Positions 50,927-58,923 of a stretch of DNA of 64,000 nt are shown here, piece after piece (the first letter of the stretch is position 1; each line of letters opens with the position of its first letter). Source of the DNA: JBEVOS01 sp044226655 (GTDB lineage: Bacteria; Pseudomonadota; Alphaproteobacteria; Caulobacterales; Aquidulcibacteraceae); contig JBGAGO010000001.1 of assembly GCA_044226655.1 (NCBI GenBank), positions 186,001 through 250,000 on the forward strand, in the 5' to 3' direction. The notes beneath the pieces are model-generated. The model was given only the letters and a program-made list of their open reading frames with translations. It did not search any database and was not told the DNA's origin. Made by a program: the position numbers and the translations under genes.

Positions 50927-51648
50927 AGGCCGAGGCCGCGCACGATCCAGGCGGCGCCCAGCGCGAGCAGCCACGCTTCCCAGGCCATGAAGGCGATGGG
51001 CGCGATCTCCCATTCCGGCGCGGACGGGATCACGGTGCGCACCAGTTCGACCTGTCCGACGATCCAGAGCGGCGCGATGACGAGGCCGAGCGCGCCGAAG
51101 ACGCGCGGGCCGAGGCCGCCGCGCAGGATCGCCCAGGAGAGCCCCGCCGTCCAAAGCGCGGCGAGCGTCTGACCGATATGTTCGCCAATGGCGACGCCGG
51201 CGAATTGGTGGAGCATCTGATAGCTCATCAACGCCGCCTCGCGGCGCGCTTCGCTCGAAGCCGGATCGAGCGCGGCGTCGGCGATCGTGGGCACGGCGAA
51301 GGCCCAGCGCGAGAGGCCGATGGCTTGCGCCAGCGCAGAGAGCGCGCCGGCGGCGAGCACGAAGCGCGAGGGCGGATGGTTCCCCTGCTTGGCCGCATCT
51401 GCGACGAGGCCGGCCACGAGCACGAAGCCCGAAGCGCAGACCGCGAAGGCCAGCCATTCGAGGATGAGATCAGGCCCGCCGGCCGCGAAGGCGCGCAGCA
51501 CGTCGAGCGGCGGGGCGCGCAGCACATCGTCATAGCCGAAATCGCGCACCAGCAGCGCATAAGGAACGCTGGCGATCAGCGGGAAAAGCGCGAGCGCGGC
51601 CCCGGCGCGGAGAAATGGGCCTTTTGCGTTTGTCCTGGCGTTGGTCAC
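50881..51648 (-). CDS. DUF4386-type integral membrane protein
   Basis: Protein of about 255 residues with around six hydrophobic segments (AGAALALFPLIASVPYALLV, LILEWLAFAVCASGFVLVAG, FVLAAGALSALAQAIG, and others). It resembles DUF4386 membrane proteins, which are often under TetR-type control. The start is GTG 51648 or 51651 behind AAGGA. Its promoter region carries three palindromic operators shared with the divergent TetR gene, which strongly suggests the TetR protein represses it. Confidence 0.75.
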   Translation of the reverse strand: MTNARTNAKGPFLRAGAALALFPLIASVPYALLVRDFGYDDVLRAPPLDVLRAFAAGGPDLILEWLAFAVCASGFVLVAGLVADAAKQGNHPPSRFVLAAGALSALAQAIGLSRWAFAVPTIADAALDPASSEARREAALMSYQMLHQFAGVAIGEHIGQTLAALWTAGLSWAILRGGLGPRVFGALGLVIAPLWIVGQVELVRTVIPSAPEWEIAPIAFMAWEAWLLALGAAWIVRGLGLYGAGGVTGLAASTR

Positions 51649-51661
51649 CACGAAATCCTTA

Positions 51662-51679
51662 TGTCTCACTAATGGGACA
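51662..51679. promoter_or_regulatory. Operator 1 of the TetR/DUF4386 promoter
   Basis: 18-bp imperfect palindrome TGTCTCACTAATGGGACA between divergent genes, of the pattern TGTCYC-N6-GGGACA also seen at 51686 and 51718. It probably overlaps the DUF4386 promoter. Confidence 0.7.
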
Positions 51680-51685
51680 TACTCA

Positions 51686-51703
51686 TGTCCCATTGCCGGG
51701 ACA
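51686..51703. promoter_or_regulatory. Operator 2 of the TetR/DUF4386 promoter
   Basis: 18-bp palindrome TGTCCCATTGCCGGGACA, the most symmetric of the three sites, centred 24 bp from operator 1. Confidence 0.72.
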
Positions 51704-51717
51704 AGGTCAAGCGGATA

Positions 51718-51735
51718 TGTCTCTCTCATGGGACA
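51718..51735. promoter_or_regulatory. Operator 3, overlapping the TetR start codon
   Basis: 18-bp palindrome TGTCTCTCTCATGGGACA, centred 32 bp from operator 2. It contains the ATG of the TetR gene at 51728, so binding there would block its own expression. Confidence 0.68.
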
Positions 51736-52336
51736 AAAACCGAAAGAAGCCCGCACGCGGGATCGGGCGGCGACCGAGGCGGCGATCCTGGCGGGCGCGG
51801 AAGCGATCGCGGCGCGCGATGGGTTTGCGGCGCTCTCCGTGGCGGCGATCGCGGCGGAGGCCGGCGTCGACCGCAAACTGGTCTATCGCTATTTCGGCGG
51901 CGCGGACGGCGTGATCGAACAGCTCGGCGCGCGCACCGAGCGCTGGCTGGCGGGAACGCCAGCGCCGCGCGCGGCCGATCAAAGCTACGCCGACGAAGCG
52001 CTGGCGGCGTTCGACGCCTATGCGGCGGCTTTGGCGAAGGACGACGCGCTGCAGCAGATGCTGGCCTGGGAGCTGACCGAGCGCTCGCCGCTGACGGCCA
52101 AGCTCGATGCGGCGCGCTCGAAGGCGATGATGGCGCAGTTCGCCGGCTTCAAGACCAAGCGGCCGGCGGAGGTCGATGCGCCGGCGGTGAACGCGGTGGC
52201 GCTGGCGGCGCTGCATTATCTGACGCTGCGGCGGCGCGCGCTGGGCGGCTTTTCCGGGCTGAAGCTCGACGCCAAAGGCTGGGCGCGCGCGATGGCCGTG
52301 CTGCACCGGATGCTGGCGCGGGAATTGGAGGGTTAG
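51728..52336 (+). CDS. TetR/AcrR family regulator
   Basis: Protein of 202 residues with an N-terminal TetR HTH (ATEAAILAGAEAIAARDGFA, then LSVAAIAAEAGVDRKLVYRYF) and a helical ligand domain (about 75-195) typical of the family. It lies divergently from the DUF4386 membrane gene, with three 18-bp operators in between, one of them over its own start. Autoregulation and control of the neighbour are therefore likely; the inducer is unknown. ATG 51728 is required by the HTH alignment. Confidence 0.9.
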   Translation: MGQKPKEARTRDRAATEAAILAGAEAIAARDGFAALSVAAIAAEAGVDRKLVYRYFGGADGVIEQLGARTERWLAGTPAPRAADQSYADEALAAFDAYAAALAKDDALQQMLAWELTERSPLTAKLDAARSKAMMAQFAGFKTKRPAEVDAPAVNAVALAALHYLTLRRRALGGFSGLKLDAKGWARAMAVLHRMLARELEG

Positions 52337-52372
52337 GTTCACGGCGCTGCAGCACGCGCAGGCGCCATCCCT

Positions 52373-52522
52373 CCCATTCCCGGGCGCCGGCGCAGTCGGC
52401 GGTCCGGGACCCATAAGCACAGCCACTCGCCAGCATGTCCGCGCATCGCAAAGCGCGCTTCTCCGCGCATGTTCGCGGTTATGGGTCCCGGGCTCGGCGC
52501 TTTGCGCCGCCCCGGGAATGGG
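52373..52522. repeat. Family-C palindromic element, copy 2
   Basis: 150-bp element with arms CCCATTCCCGGGCGCC and GCCCCGGGAATGGG and inner GGTCCGGGACCCATAA/TTATGGGTCCCGGG. It fills most of the 250-bp gap between the TetR gene and the methyltransferase gene. Confidence 0.82.
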
Positions 52523-52585
52523 TGTGCGTCGCCTTCAACGGTCGCCGCTTTTGCAGCCGCCTCTCGCCTGCTCTAGCTTGACGCC

Positions 52586-53413
52586 ATGAGCGTGCAGCAG
52601 AGATTGGCCGAGGGCCGGCCGAGCGTTACGGCGACCGGCGCGGCGTCGCACCGCGCGGTGCACCAAGTTGCGGACCGGCCGCTGGTGTTCGTCGATCCGC
52701 TGGCGGAGGGCATTCTCGGCGCGGAGGGGCGCGCGCAGGCAGAACCGCGGTTCCGCAATCCGGCGGAGAGCGCGCCGATGCGCGCCGTCATGGTGGCGCG
52801 CCATCGCTATGCGGAGGACGCGCTGGCGGCCTCGGGCCCCGGGCAATACGTGCTGCTGGGCGCGGGGCTCGATACGTTCGCCTATCGCCAGGACAACGCG
52901 AAGCTGCGCGTGTTCGAGGTCGACCATCCCGCAACGCAAGGCTGGAAGCAGGCGCGGCTCGCGGAGATGGGCGTCAAGCCGCCGAAGAATGTCACCTATG
53001 CGCCGATCGATTTCGCGCGCGATGCGATTGCGGACGCGCTGAAGCGCGCGGGCTTCGAAGCGAAGAAGCCGGCCTTCTGCGCCTGGCTGGGCGTGCTGGT
53101 CTATCTCGACAAGGCGGCGATCGAGACGACCTTGGCGTGGGCCGCGACGCTCGCGCCCGGCAGCGAAATCGTGTTCGATTTCTCCGCGCCGCGGGCCGAT
53201 CTCGAAGACACACTCGCCGCGCAGCGCGCCGCCTCGGTCGGCGAACCGTGGAGAAGCTTCTACACTGGCGACGAGATGACGGCGCTGCTGCGCGCCAAGG
53301 GCTTCAAGCAGATCGAGATCGTCGGGCCCGACGCGTTCAATGCGCGCTATTTCGCGCAATCTGCGCCGAGCCTCAGGGTGCGGCGCGCCATGATCGCGCA
53401 CGCCCGGACATGA
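52586..53413 (+). CDS. SAM-dependent methyltransferase, TIGR00027/LCMT-like
   Basis: Protein of 275 residues of the leucine carboxyl methyltransferase-like family. Motif I is YVLLGAGLDTFAYRQDNAKL, motif II VFEVDHPATQGWKQARL, and further on APIDFARDAI and FCAWLGVLVYLDKAAIE. Members often act in natural-product or polyketide contexts, or have unknown substrates. No biosynthetic cluster is visible here. The following gene starts 18 bp later, so the two likely form an operon. Confidence 0.88.
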   Translation: MSVQQRLAEGRPSVTATGAASHRAVHQVADRPLVFVDPLAEGILGAEGRAQAEPRFRNPAESAPMRAVMVARHRYAEDALAASGPGQYVLLGAGLDTFAYRQDNAKLRVFEVDHPATQGWKQARLAEMGVKPPKNVTYAPIDFARDAIADALKRAGFEAKKPAFCAWLGVLVYLDKAAIETTLAWAATLAPGSEIVFDFSAPRADLEDTLAAQRAASVGEPWRSFYTGDEMTALLRAKGFKQIEIVGPDAFNARYFAQSAPSLRVRRAMIAHART

Positions 53414-53431
53414 CAACAGAGGAAGCGCGCG

Positions 53432-54289
53432 ATGCTGAGCTGGACGATTGGCGATGTGACGGTGAAGCGGATCGTCGAGCTCGAAATGGCCTCGGCCTAT
53501 AATGAGAAATATCCGTTCATCCGGCAGGCGAGGCCGGAGGAGCTTTTGAAAATCGATTGGCTGCAGCCGCATTTCATCACACCGGACGGCGCGATCAAAT
53601 GGTCGGTCCACGCCCTGCTGGTCGAGCCGCCGGGGCTGAAACTGGTGGTCGACACCTGCGTCGGCAATGACAAGCCGCGCGGCATGACGCAGAAGCGCCC
53701 CCTCGCCACCGATTTCCTCGCGCAATTGGGCGAAGCCGGCTGGCGGCGCGAGGATGTGAACGCGGTCGTCTGCACGCATCTGCATGTCGATCATGTCGGC
53801 TGGAACACGATGCTGGACGGCGATCGCTGGGTCCCGACCTTTCCGAACGCGCGCTATCTGATCGGGCGCACCGAGTTTGCGCATTGGAGCAGCCTGAACG
53901 TCGGGGAGGTTCCGCAAATCCTGGCCGATTCCGTGCAGCCGATCTTCGATGCGGGGCTGGCGGACCTGGTCGAGACCGATCACGTGATCTCGCCGGAGCT
54001 GCGGCTCACGCCCACGCTCGGGCACACGCCGGGCCATGTATCCGTGGTGATCGAAAGCAAGGGCGAGCGCGCCATCATCACGGGCGATCTGATGCACCAT
54101 CCCTGCCAGATCGCGCACCCGGAATGGTCGCCCGATTTCGACAGCGACAAGGATATGGCCGCGGCGACGCGCAAGAGCTTCGTGTGCGACGCGGCCGATC
54201 AGCCGACGCTGATCATCGGCACGCATTTCTCTGCGCCCACCGCGGGCCGCATCGTGCGCGACGGCGAAAGCTTCCGGCTCGCGGTGTAA
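53432..54289 (+). CDS. Metallo-beta-lactamase-fold hydrolase
   Basis: Protein of 285 residues. The zinc site CTHLHVDHVGWN supplies His116, His118, Asp120 and His121; further ligands are in TPTLGHTPGHVS, ITGDLMHHPC and IIGTHFSAP. The fold covers lactonases, glyoxalase II-type and thiolesterases; quorum-quenching lactonases use the same signature. No signal peptide. It lies 29 bp before the MDR-type reductase gene with AGAGGAAAC before the latter's ATG, so a shared transcript is likely. Confidence 0.9.
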   Translation: MLSWTIGDVTVKRIVELEMASAYNEKYPFIRQARPEELLKIDWLQPHFITPDGAIKWSVHALLVEPPGLKLVVDTCVGNDKPRGMTQKRPLATDFLAQLGEAGWRREDVNAVVCTHLHVDHVGWNTMLDGDRWVPTFPNARYLIGRTEFAHWSSLNVGEVPQILADSVQPIFDAGLADLVETDHVISPELRLTPTLGHTPGHVSVVIESKGERAIITGDLMHHPCQIAHPEWSPDFDSDKDMAAATRKSFVCDAADQPTLIIGTHFSAPTAGRIVRDGESFRLAV

Positions 54290-54318
54290 CTCAACAAGAT
54301 CACACAGAGGAAACGTCC

Positions 54319-55308
54319 ATGACCCAATCGCGTGAAGTGCATCTCGTCGAGCGTCCGCACGGCGAATTGAAGCCGTCCGATTTCGCAGTGGTCGCGCGCG
54401 ACGTGCCCGATCCGAGGGACGGCGAAGCGCTGGTGCAGAACCTTTACATGTCGGTTGATCCGGCGCTGAGGCCGCGCTTCAGCGTGGGCCAGGAGCTCAA
54501 CGAGGCGATCATGGGCGGCGCGCTCGGGCGCGTGGTGAAATCGCGCAATGCGAGCCTCAAGGAAGGCGACGTCGTTTCCAACCGGATGGGCTTTCGCGAA
54601 TATTTCCTGACCGACGGCAAGGGCGTGGCGAACGTGCATCCCGATCCGGCGCTCTCGCTCACCTGCTACATGCACGTGCTCGGCAATCCGGGGCTGACGG
54701 CCTATGGCGGGCTGATGAGCGTGGCGGGGTTGAAGGACGGCGAGAGCCTGTTTGTCTCCACCGCCGCGGGCGCCGTGGGCCAGGTCGCGGTGCAGATCGG
54801 CAAGATCCATGATTGCTTCGTGATCGGCTCGACCGGCTCGGCGGAAAAGGTCGCGTATCTGAAGGGCGAGTTGAAGATCGATGTGGCGCTCAACTACAAA
54901 GACGCGCCGATCAACAAGCAATTGCGCGCGGCAGTTCCGAAGGACGGGCTCGACGTCTATTTCGACAATGTCGGCGGCGATCATCTCGATGCGGCGCTCA
55001 ACGTGCTGAAGCATGGCGGGCGCGTGGCGGTGTGCGGCATGATCTCCGGCTACAACGAAGACGGCGCGCGCACGGTGGTGCGCAATCTCTCCAACATCAT
55101 CTATGGCGGCATCAAGATCGCAGGCTTCTCAGGCCCGGAATATCAGCACCTCGCCAGCGAATTCCGCGAGAAGATGACGGGCTGGCTGAAGGCGGGGCGC
55201 ATCAAATATCGCGAAACCATTCTCGACGGCATCGAGAACGCCGCGCCCGCGCAGATCGCGCTGATGCATGGCGAGAACATCGGCAAGATGCTGGTGAAGC
55301 TGGCCTGA
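54319..55308 (+). CDS. NADP-dependent oxidoreductase (MDR/leukotriene B4 12-hydroxydehydrogenase-like)
   Basis: Protein of 329 residues of the zinc-free medium-chain dehydrogenase/reductase class. The cofactor motif is STAAGAVGQVAVQIGKIHD, followed by GLDVYFDNVGGDHLDAALNV. Members reduce alpha,beta-unsaturated ketones and quinone-like compounds. The N-terminal block YMSVDPALRPR is typical. It belongs with the preceding hydrolase. A short gap then leads to the LuxR-VOC fusion. Confidence 0.92.
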   Translation: MTQSREVHLVERPHGELKPSDFAVVARDVPDPRDGEALVQNLYMSVDPALRPRFSVGQELNEAIMGGALGRVVKSRNASLKEGDVVSNRMGFREYFLTDGKGVANVHPDPALSLTCYMHVLGNPGLTAYGGLMSVAGLKDGESLFVSTAAGAVGQVAVQIGKIHDCFVIGSTGSAEKVAYLKGELKIDVALNYKDAPINKQLRAAVPKDGLDVYFDNVGGDHLDAALNVLKHGGRVAVCGMISGYNEDGARTVVRNLSNIIYGGIKIAGFSGPEYQHLASEFREKMTGWLKAGRIKYRETILDGIENAAPAQIALMHGENIGKMLVKLA

Positions 55309-55365
55309 AGCCGCCGGTCCCTAGGGGGAGGGTAATTCGCGCGCGATCGCGCTAGCCTTCCCTCG

Positions 55366-55992
55366 ATGACCAAGCGCGGCCGCCCTCCTCATGACGATGC
55401 GCTGACGCCCGCCGAATGGCGGGTCGTCGACGCGATCCGTCACGGCCTGCCGAACCGGCTCATCGCCGAGCGCCAGGGCGTCAGCCTGGATGCGATCAAG
55501 TTTCACGTCGCCAACGCGCTGGCCAAGCTCGGCCTGACGCGGCGCGCCGAGTTGCGCGCGTTCGCGGGCGTCGCGCGCCATTCCGCGCTCTACAAACAGG
55601 AGACCAAGATGACCAGCGATCTCACACTCGGCCCGCTGCTCCAGATCGCGCGGCAGGTCAGCGACATCAAAGCCGCTGAAGTGTTCTACGGCGAGCTTTT
55701 GGGCCTGCCGCATCTCTTCACCTTCGGCAATCTCGCCTTCTTCGATCTTGGCGGCGTGCGGCTCATGCTGTCGGCCGGCGACGGCGAAGAGAGAGCGAGC
55801 CAATCCGTGCTCTATTTCCGTGTGCCCGATATCAGCGCCGCTTACGCGACGCTGGGCGCGCGCGGCGTCAGCTTCACGCACGCGCCGCACATGATCCATC
55901 GCCATGAAGACGGGGTCGAGGAATGGATGGCGTTCTTTCCCGATCCGGACGGACGCCCGCTCGCCATCGCCGCGCAGGTGCGGCCGTCGTGA
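55366..55992 (+). CDS. LuxR-type HTH fused to a VOC (glyoxalase) domain
   Basis: Protein of 208 residues. The N-terminal third (about 1-70) is a LuxR/GerE helix-turn-helix with LTPAEWRVVDAIRHGLPNRL followed by IAERQGVSLDAIKFHVANAL. The C-terminal two thirds (from about 85) are a vicinal-oxygen-chelate fold (VSDIKAAEVFYGELLGLP, LMLSAGDGEERA, DPDGRPLAIAAQ). A possible metal set is not complete by eye, so this domain may sense a ligand. The layout suggests a one-component regulator with a small-molecule sensor, or an error-free fusion of two genes; an internal ATG at 55609 could give the VOC domain alone. Confidence 0.82.
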   Translation: MTKRGRPPHDDALTPAEWRVVDAIRHGLPNRLIAERQGVSLDAIKFHVANALAKLGLTRRAELRAFAGVARHSALYKQETKMTSDLTLGPLLQIARQVSDIKAAEVFYGELLGLPHLFTFGNLAFFDLGGVRLMLSAGDGEERASQSVLYFRVPDISAAYATLGARGVSFTHAPHMIHRHEDGVEEWMAFFPDPDGRPLAIAAQVRPS

Positions 55993-56211
55993 AGCGCCGC
56001 GGCGACGGCGCCACTTTTTGAATCGCTCTGCCCGATTGTAACGCGCGTCACGCGCTGCGCGGCTTGGGCGACAATTCTCATTGCGCGGCGCGCGATCTGC
56101 GCACATATGCGCGCCATAGACGCCGCGCCAGCCCGCCGCCGCCATTCGGAAACGGGGTGAAGCAAGTCAAGCGGCGTGAGGTTTGCCCCTTTCTGGAATT
56201 GGGGGTGCGCC

Positions 56212-56742
56212 ATGACGCAAGCTGAGCTTTCCACCTTTAACTCCGACGATCCGATTGCGGACGAACTGGCGCCGGGCGAGCGCGTGCTGTGGCGCCAGCG
56301 CGCCAAGCCCGGGCCGCTGGCGCGCAGCAGGCTGCCGGCGGTGTTCTTCATGCTCGTCTGGGCGGGCTTTGCGTGGAGCTGGACGAGCATCGTCGTGTTC
56401 GGCATGGGCGCGCTGCTGTTCGCGCAGGGGCTGACGCTTCCCGTCCTGCTCTTCCCGCTCGTGTTCCTCAGCGTGGGCGCGCTCTTCTCCTGGATCGGCG
56501 CGGTCAATCTTTGGGCGCGCATTTGCGATCTGCGCGACGCATGGAAGACGCATTACGCCGTGACGAACCGGCGGCTCATCGTCGCCTCGCCGGATTGGGT
56601 GACGAGCTACGAAGCCGACACGCTCGGCACGGTGACGCGCAGCCGCGACGATCTGATGATCGGCGGCGCGCATCTTGTAGGCATCGACGACCCCATCGGC
56701 CTCGAGCGCTTGGTGCGCCAACATTTCTTCCGCGCCGCCTGA
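56212..56742 (+). CDS. PH-like membrane protein, unit 1 of 4
   Basis: Protein of 176 residues. Pattern shared by all four units of the operon: an N-terminal E/D-x-GE-x-VLWRQ motif (LAPGERVLWRQRAKPG), two hydrophobic helices (about 40-60 and 68-98), then an aromatic turn and TxYxxTNRR block (HYAVTNRRLIVASP), ending in LVGIDDPIGLERLVRQHF. The C-terminal half resembles bacterial PH (bPH/DUF304-like) domains. ATG 56212 gives a natural N-terminus. Preceding 220 bp show no clear element. Confidence 0.82.
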   Translation: MTQAELSTFNSDDPIADELAPGERVLWRQRAKPGPLARSRLPAVFFMLVWAGFAWSWTSIVVFGMGALLFAQGLTLPVLLFPLVFLSVGALFSWIGAVNLWARICDLRDAWKTHYAVTNRRLIVASPDWVTSYEADTLGTVTRSRDDLMIGGAHLVGIDDPIGLERLVRQHFFRAA

Positions 56743-56743
56743 C

Positions 56744-57301
56744 ATGAGCAGCCGATCCATCACCGACGTGCTCGCGGTCGAGCTCGAGCCGGGCGAGGCG
56801 GTGCTGTGGCGCCAGCAGGCGCCGCCGCTATGGCTGGCGCTCGGAAAAATGTACGGCCTCTTCTTTGCGGTCGCATGGGCCATCTTTTCCTGGTTCTGGA
56901 CCGGAGTCGTCGGCGTTGGCTATGCGGTGCAAGGCTGGAAAGAGCCCGTCGCCATTAGCTTTCACATCGTCACAGTCCTCGCGATCGGCGTCGGCGCGCT
57001 CTTCGCCTATATCGGGGCGGTTTGGGTCTGGCGCGGCGTGCGCGACCTCATCGACAGCTGGTCGACGCATTACGTGCTGACAGACAAGCGCTTCTTCACC
57101 GTGGAAGGCGGCGAGCCGATGAACGCCGTCACGGATGTCGGGCGCGAGCTCTCACTGGATTGGTGGGGGCGCCGGCTGCACATCGGCTACGTGCAACTGA
57201 TCGGCGTGAAGGACAAAGCCGAATTCGTAAAATTGGTCGACCGATATTTCCCGCCCGCCGAGCCGGAGGAAGACGAAATGGCGGAGGAGGACGCCTCATG
57301 A
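56744..57301 (+). CDS. PH-like membrane protein, unit 2 of 4
   Basis: Protein of 185 residues with the same architecture as the gene one base upstream: LEPGEAVLWRQQAPPL, two membrane helices, STHYVLTDKRFFTVEGGE and IGYVQLIGVKDKAEFVKLVD. The acidic tail EPEEDEMAEEDAS is unique to this member. Its stop overlaps the start of unit 3-4 (ATGA), so the three genes form one operon. Confidence 0.82.
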   Translation: MSSRSITDVLAVELEPGEAVLWRQQAPPLWLALGKMYGLFFAVAWAIFSWFWTGVVGVGYAVQGWKEPVAISFHIVTVLAIGVGALFAYIGAVWVWRGVRDLIDSWSTHYVLTDKRFFTVEGGEPMNAVTDVGRELSLDWWGRRLHIGYVQLIGVKDKAEFVKLVDRYFPPAEPEEDEMAEEDAS

Positions 57302-58380
57302 GCGATGCACGCGATCGCGTCGCGCACGCGCTGGCGGCGGATGAGCGCATCGTCTGGCGCCAAGAGGCGCCCTTCGCGGGCATCTTCTGGCAGAAGCTGT
57401 TCGGCGCGCTTTTCCTCACCCTGTTCGCAGGCATGGGTACGCTCGCTGTGCTCGCATCGTCGCCGCTGATCGGCCGGCAAGAGGCCGCCTGGATCGGCGT
57501 CGGCGTGGGCGCGCTGTTCTGTCTGATCGGTTATGGCGGCCTCATCGCCGCCATGCCCGATTTCCTGCACGGCTGGCGCATCGATTACGTGCTGACGGAT
57601 CGGCGCCTGATGATCGTCTCCTATCGGCGCGTGCAGGCGTTTACGGCGGACTCGCTGAGTTCCTTCACGCGTGAAGGCGATGACGCAGTGGGCAGTTTTT
57701 CCTTTTTGTGGGGCGGCATCGGGCGCAGCGGCCAAGGCTATCACGTGCACATGACGGGCGTGCGCGAGCCGGCGCGCATCGAACGGCTGATCCGCACGAC
57801 GCTGGCCGCGGCGCCGAAAGAAGCGCCCGCGCCGGCCGCCTTCGCGCCGGACGAGTCCGCGGCGCCCGCACACGATCTGGTGACGCCCGCGCTGCACGAG
57901 GGCGAACGCGTGCTGTGGCGGCAGACGGCGCCGCCGCTCATCCTGCTGGCCTGGAAGCTCGGCGCGCTCCTCCTTGTCAGCCTCTTCGCCTTCGCGGGCC
58001 TGGCGGTGCTGACATCGAGCCTGCAGGCAAGCGCGCATGCGACCGCCAGCTCATGGGGCGGCGGCGCGATGGGCGTTCTCTTCATCGCGATCGGGCTTGG
58101 ACTGATGAGCCTTGTGATCTTCGACATCTTCGCGAGCTGGACCACGCAATACGCGCTGACCAATGCGCGCGTGCTGGTCGCGACGCCGCGCCTGGTGCAA
58201 AGCTATGGCGCCGCGGATTTCCGGCAGACCGAGCGCACCGGCGATGCGGACCGCGGCGCGATCCAGTTCGCCTGGTCCGGCGAGGGCCGGCGCGCCGGCT
58301 TTCGCCAGACCTTGCACGGCGTCGCCGATCCCGAACGCGTGGAGCGGCTGATCGTGGCGACGCTCGCGCCGCGCAATTGA
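57298..58380 (+). CDS. PH-like membrane protein, units 3 and 4 fused
   Basis: Protein of 360 residues that contains two further copies in tandem: residues about 1-170 (ADERIVWRQEAPF, YVLTDRRLMIVSY, MTGVREPARIERLIRTTL) and about 195-360 (HEGERVLWRQTAPPL, YALTNARVLVATP, LHGVADPERVERLIVATL). Each copy has two hydrophobic helices, giving four in all. The repeat shows the operon grew by duplication. Function is unknown; bPH-type proteins often act at the envelope. Confidence 0.83.
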   Translation: MSDARDRVAHALAADERIVWRQEAPFAGIFWQKLFGALFLTLFAGMGTLAVLASSPLIGRQEAAWIGVGVGALFCLIGYGGLIAAMPDFLHGWRIDYVLTDRRLMIVSYRRVQAFTADSLSSFTREGDDAVGSFSFLWGGIGRSGQGYHVHMTGVREPARIERLIRTTLAAAPKEAPAPAAFAPDESAAPAHDLVTPALHEGERVLWRQTAPPLILLAWKLGALLLVSLFAFAGLAVLTSSLQASAHATASSWGGGAMGVLFIAIGLGLMSLVIFDIFASWTTQYALTNARVLVATPRLVQSYGAADFRQTERTGDADRGAIQFAWSGEGRRAGFRQTLHGVADPERVERLIVATLAPRN

Positions 58381-58413
58381 ATTGGCCCACGCATGCGCGT
58401 AACGTGCGCGCTT

Positions 58414-58499
58414 TCCCGGGGGGCCGCGCGCAAGCGGCTGAGAGGCGGCTGAAGCTGCGACCCGTCGAACCTGAACCGGCTCATACCGGCGGAGGGAGG
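58414..58499 (+). promoter_or_regulatory. TPP riboswitch (THI element)
   Basis: The sequence has the thi-box core in order: a GC-rich P1/P2 stem, GGCTGAGAGG, GCGACCC, GAACCTGA, then CTCATACCGGCGGAGGGA. The ribosome-binding GGAGGGAGGA is the 3' side of the element, immediately before ATG 58501, so ligand binding probably hides it (translational control). It governs the small membrane protein and thiC. Recognition is by motif; folding was not computed. Confidence 0.93.
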
Positions 58500-58500
58500 A

Positions 58501-58923
58501 ATGATGGCTGCACCAGATTTAGCCGCGCGCACGCGCACCATCGCGCAGATCGCAGGCCCCTATTTCATCGTGATGGGCGCCATGCTGGCGCTGCGCCGCG
58601 GCGAGCTGCCCACGATCTTTCAAGGCTTCATGGCGAATGCGCCGCTGGCGCTCGTCACCGGCGCGTTCACGCTGATCGTGGGGCTTTGCGTGATCGCCGC
58701 GCACCATCATTGGACGAGCGTAAGCGCCGGCCTGATCTCGCTGATCGGCTGGAGCGCTGCGCTCAAGGGCGCATCGCTGATGCTCTTTCCGGCCTTCGGC
58801 CGGGAGATGACGGATGCGTTCGTCGCTTCCCCGCTCTACGCCGCGCTCGCGGGCGCGGTTCTCCTGGCGTTCGGCGCCTGGTTCACCTTTCTGGGCTGGC
58901 GCCCTTCAGGACTGCACGCATGA
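58501..58923 (+). CDS. Riboswitch-controlled four-helix membrane protein, function unknown
   Basis: Protein of 140 residues with four hydrophobic segments (about 17-35, 48-68, 75-95, 115-135) and short loops, including AAHHHWTSVS. No motif of a known thiamine transporter is recognised. It is the first gene after the TPP riboswitch and its stop overlaps the thiC start (ATGA), which ties it to thiamine metabolism. Import of a thiamine precursor is a reasonable but unproved idea. Confidence 0.85.
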   Translation: MMAAPDLAARTRTIAQIAGPYFIVMGAMLALRRGELPTIFQGFMANAPLALVTGAFTLIVGLCVIAAHHHWTSVSAGLISLIGWSAALKGASLMLFPAFGREMTDAFVASPLYAALAGAVLLAFGAWFTFLGWRPSGLHA

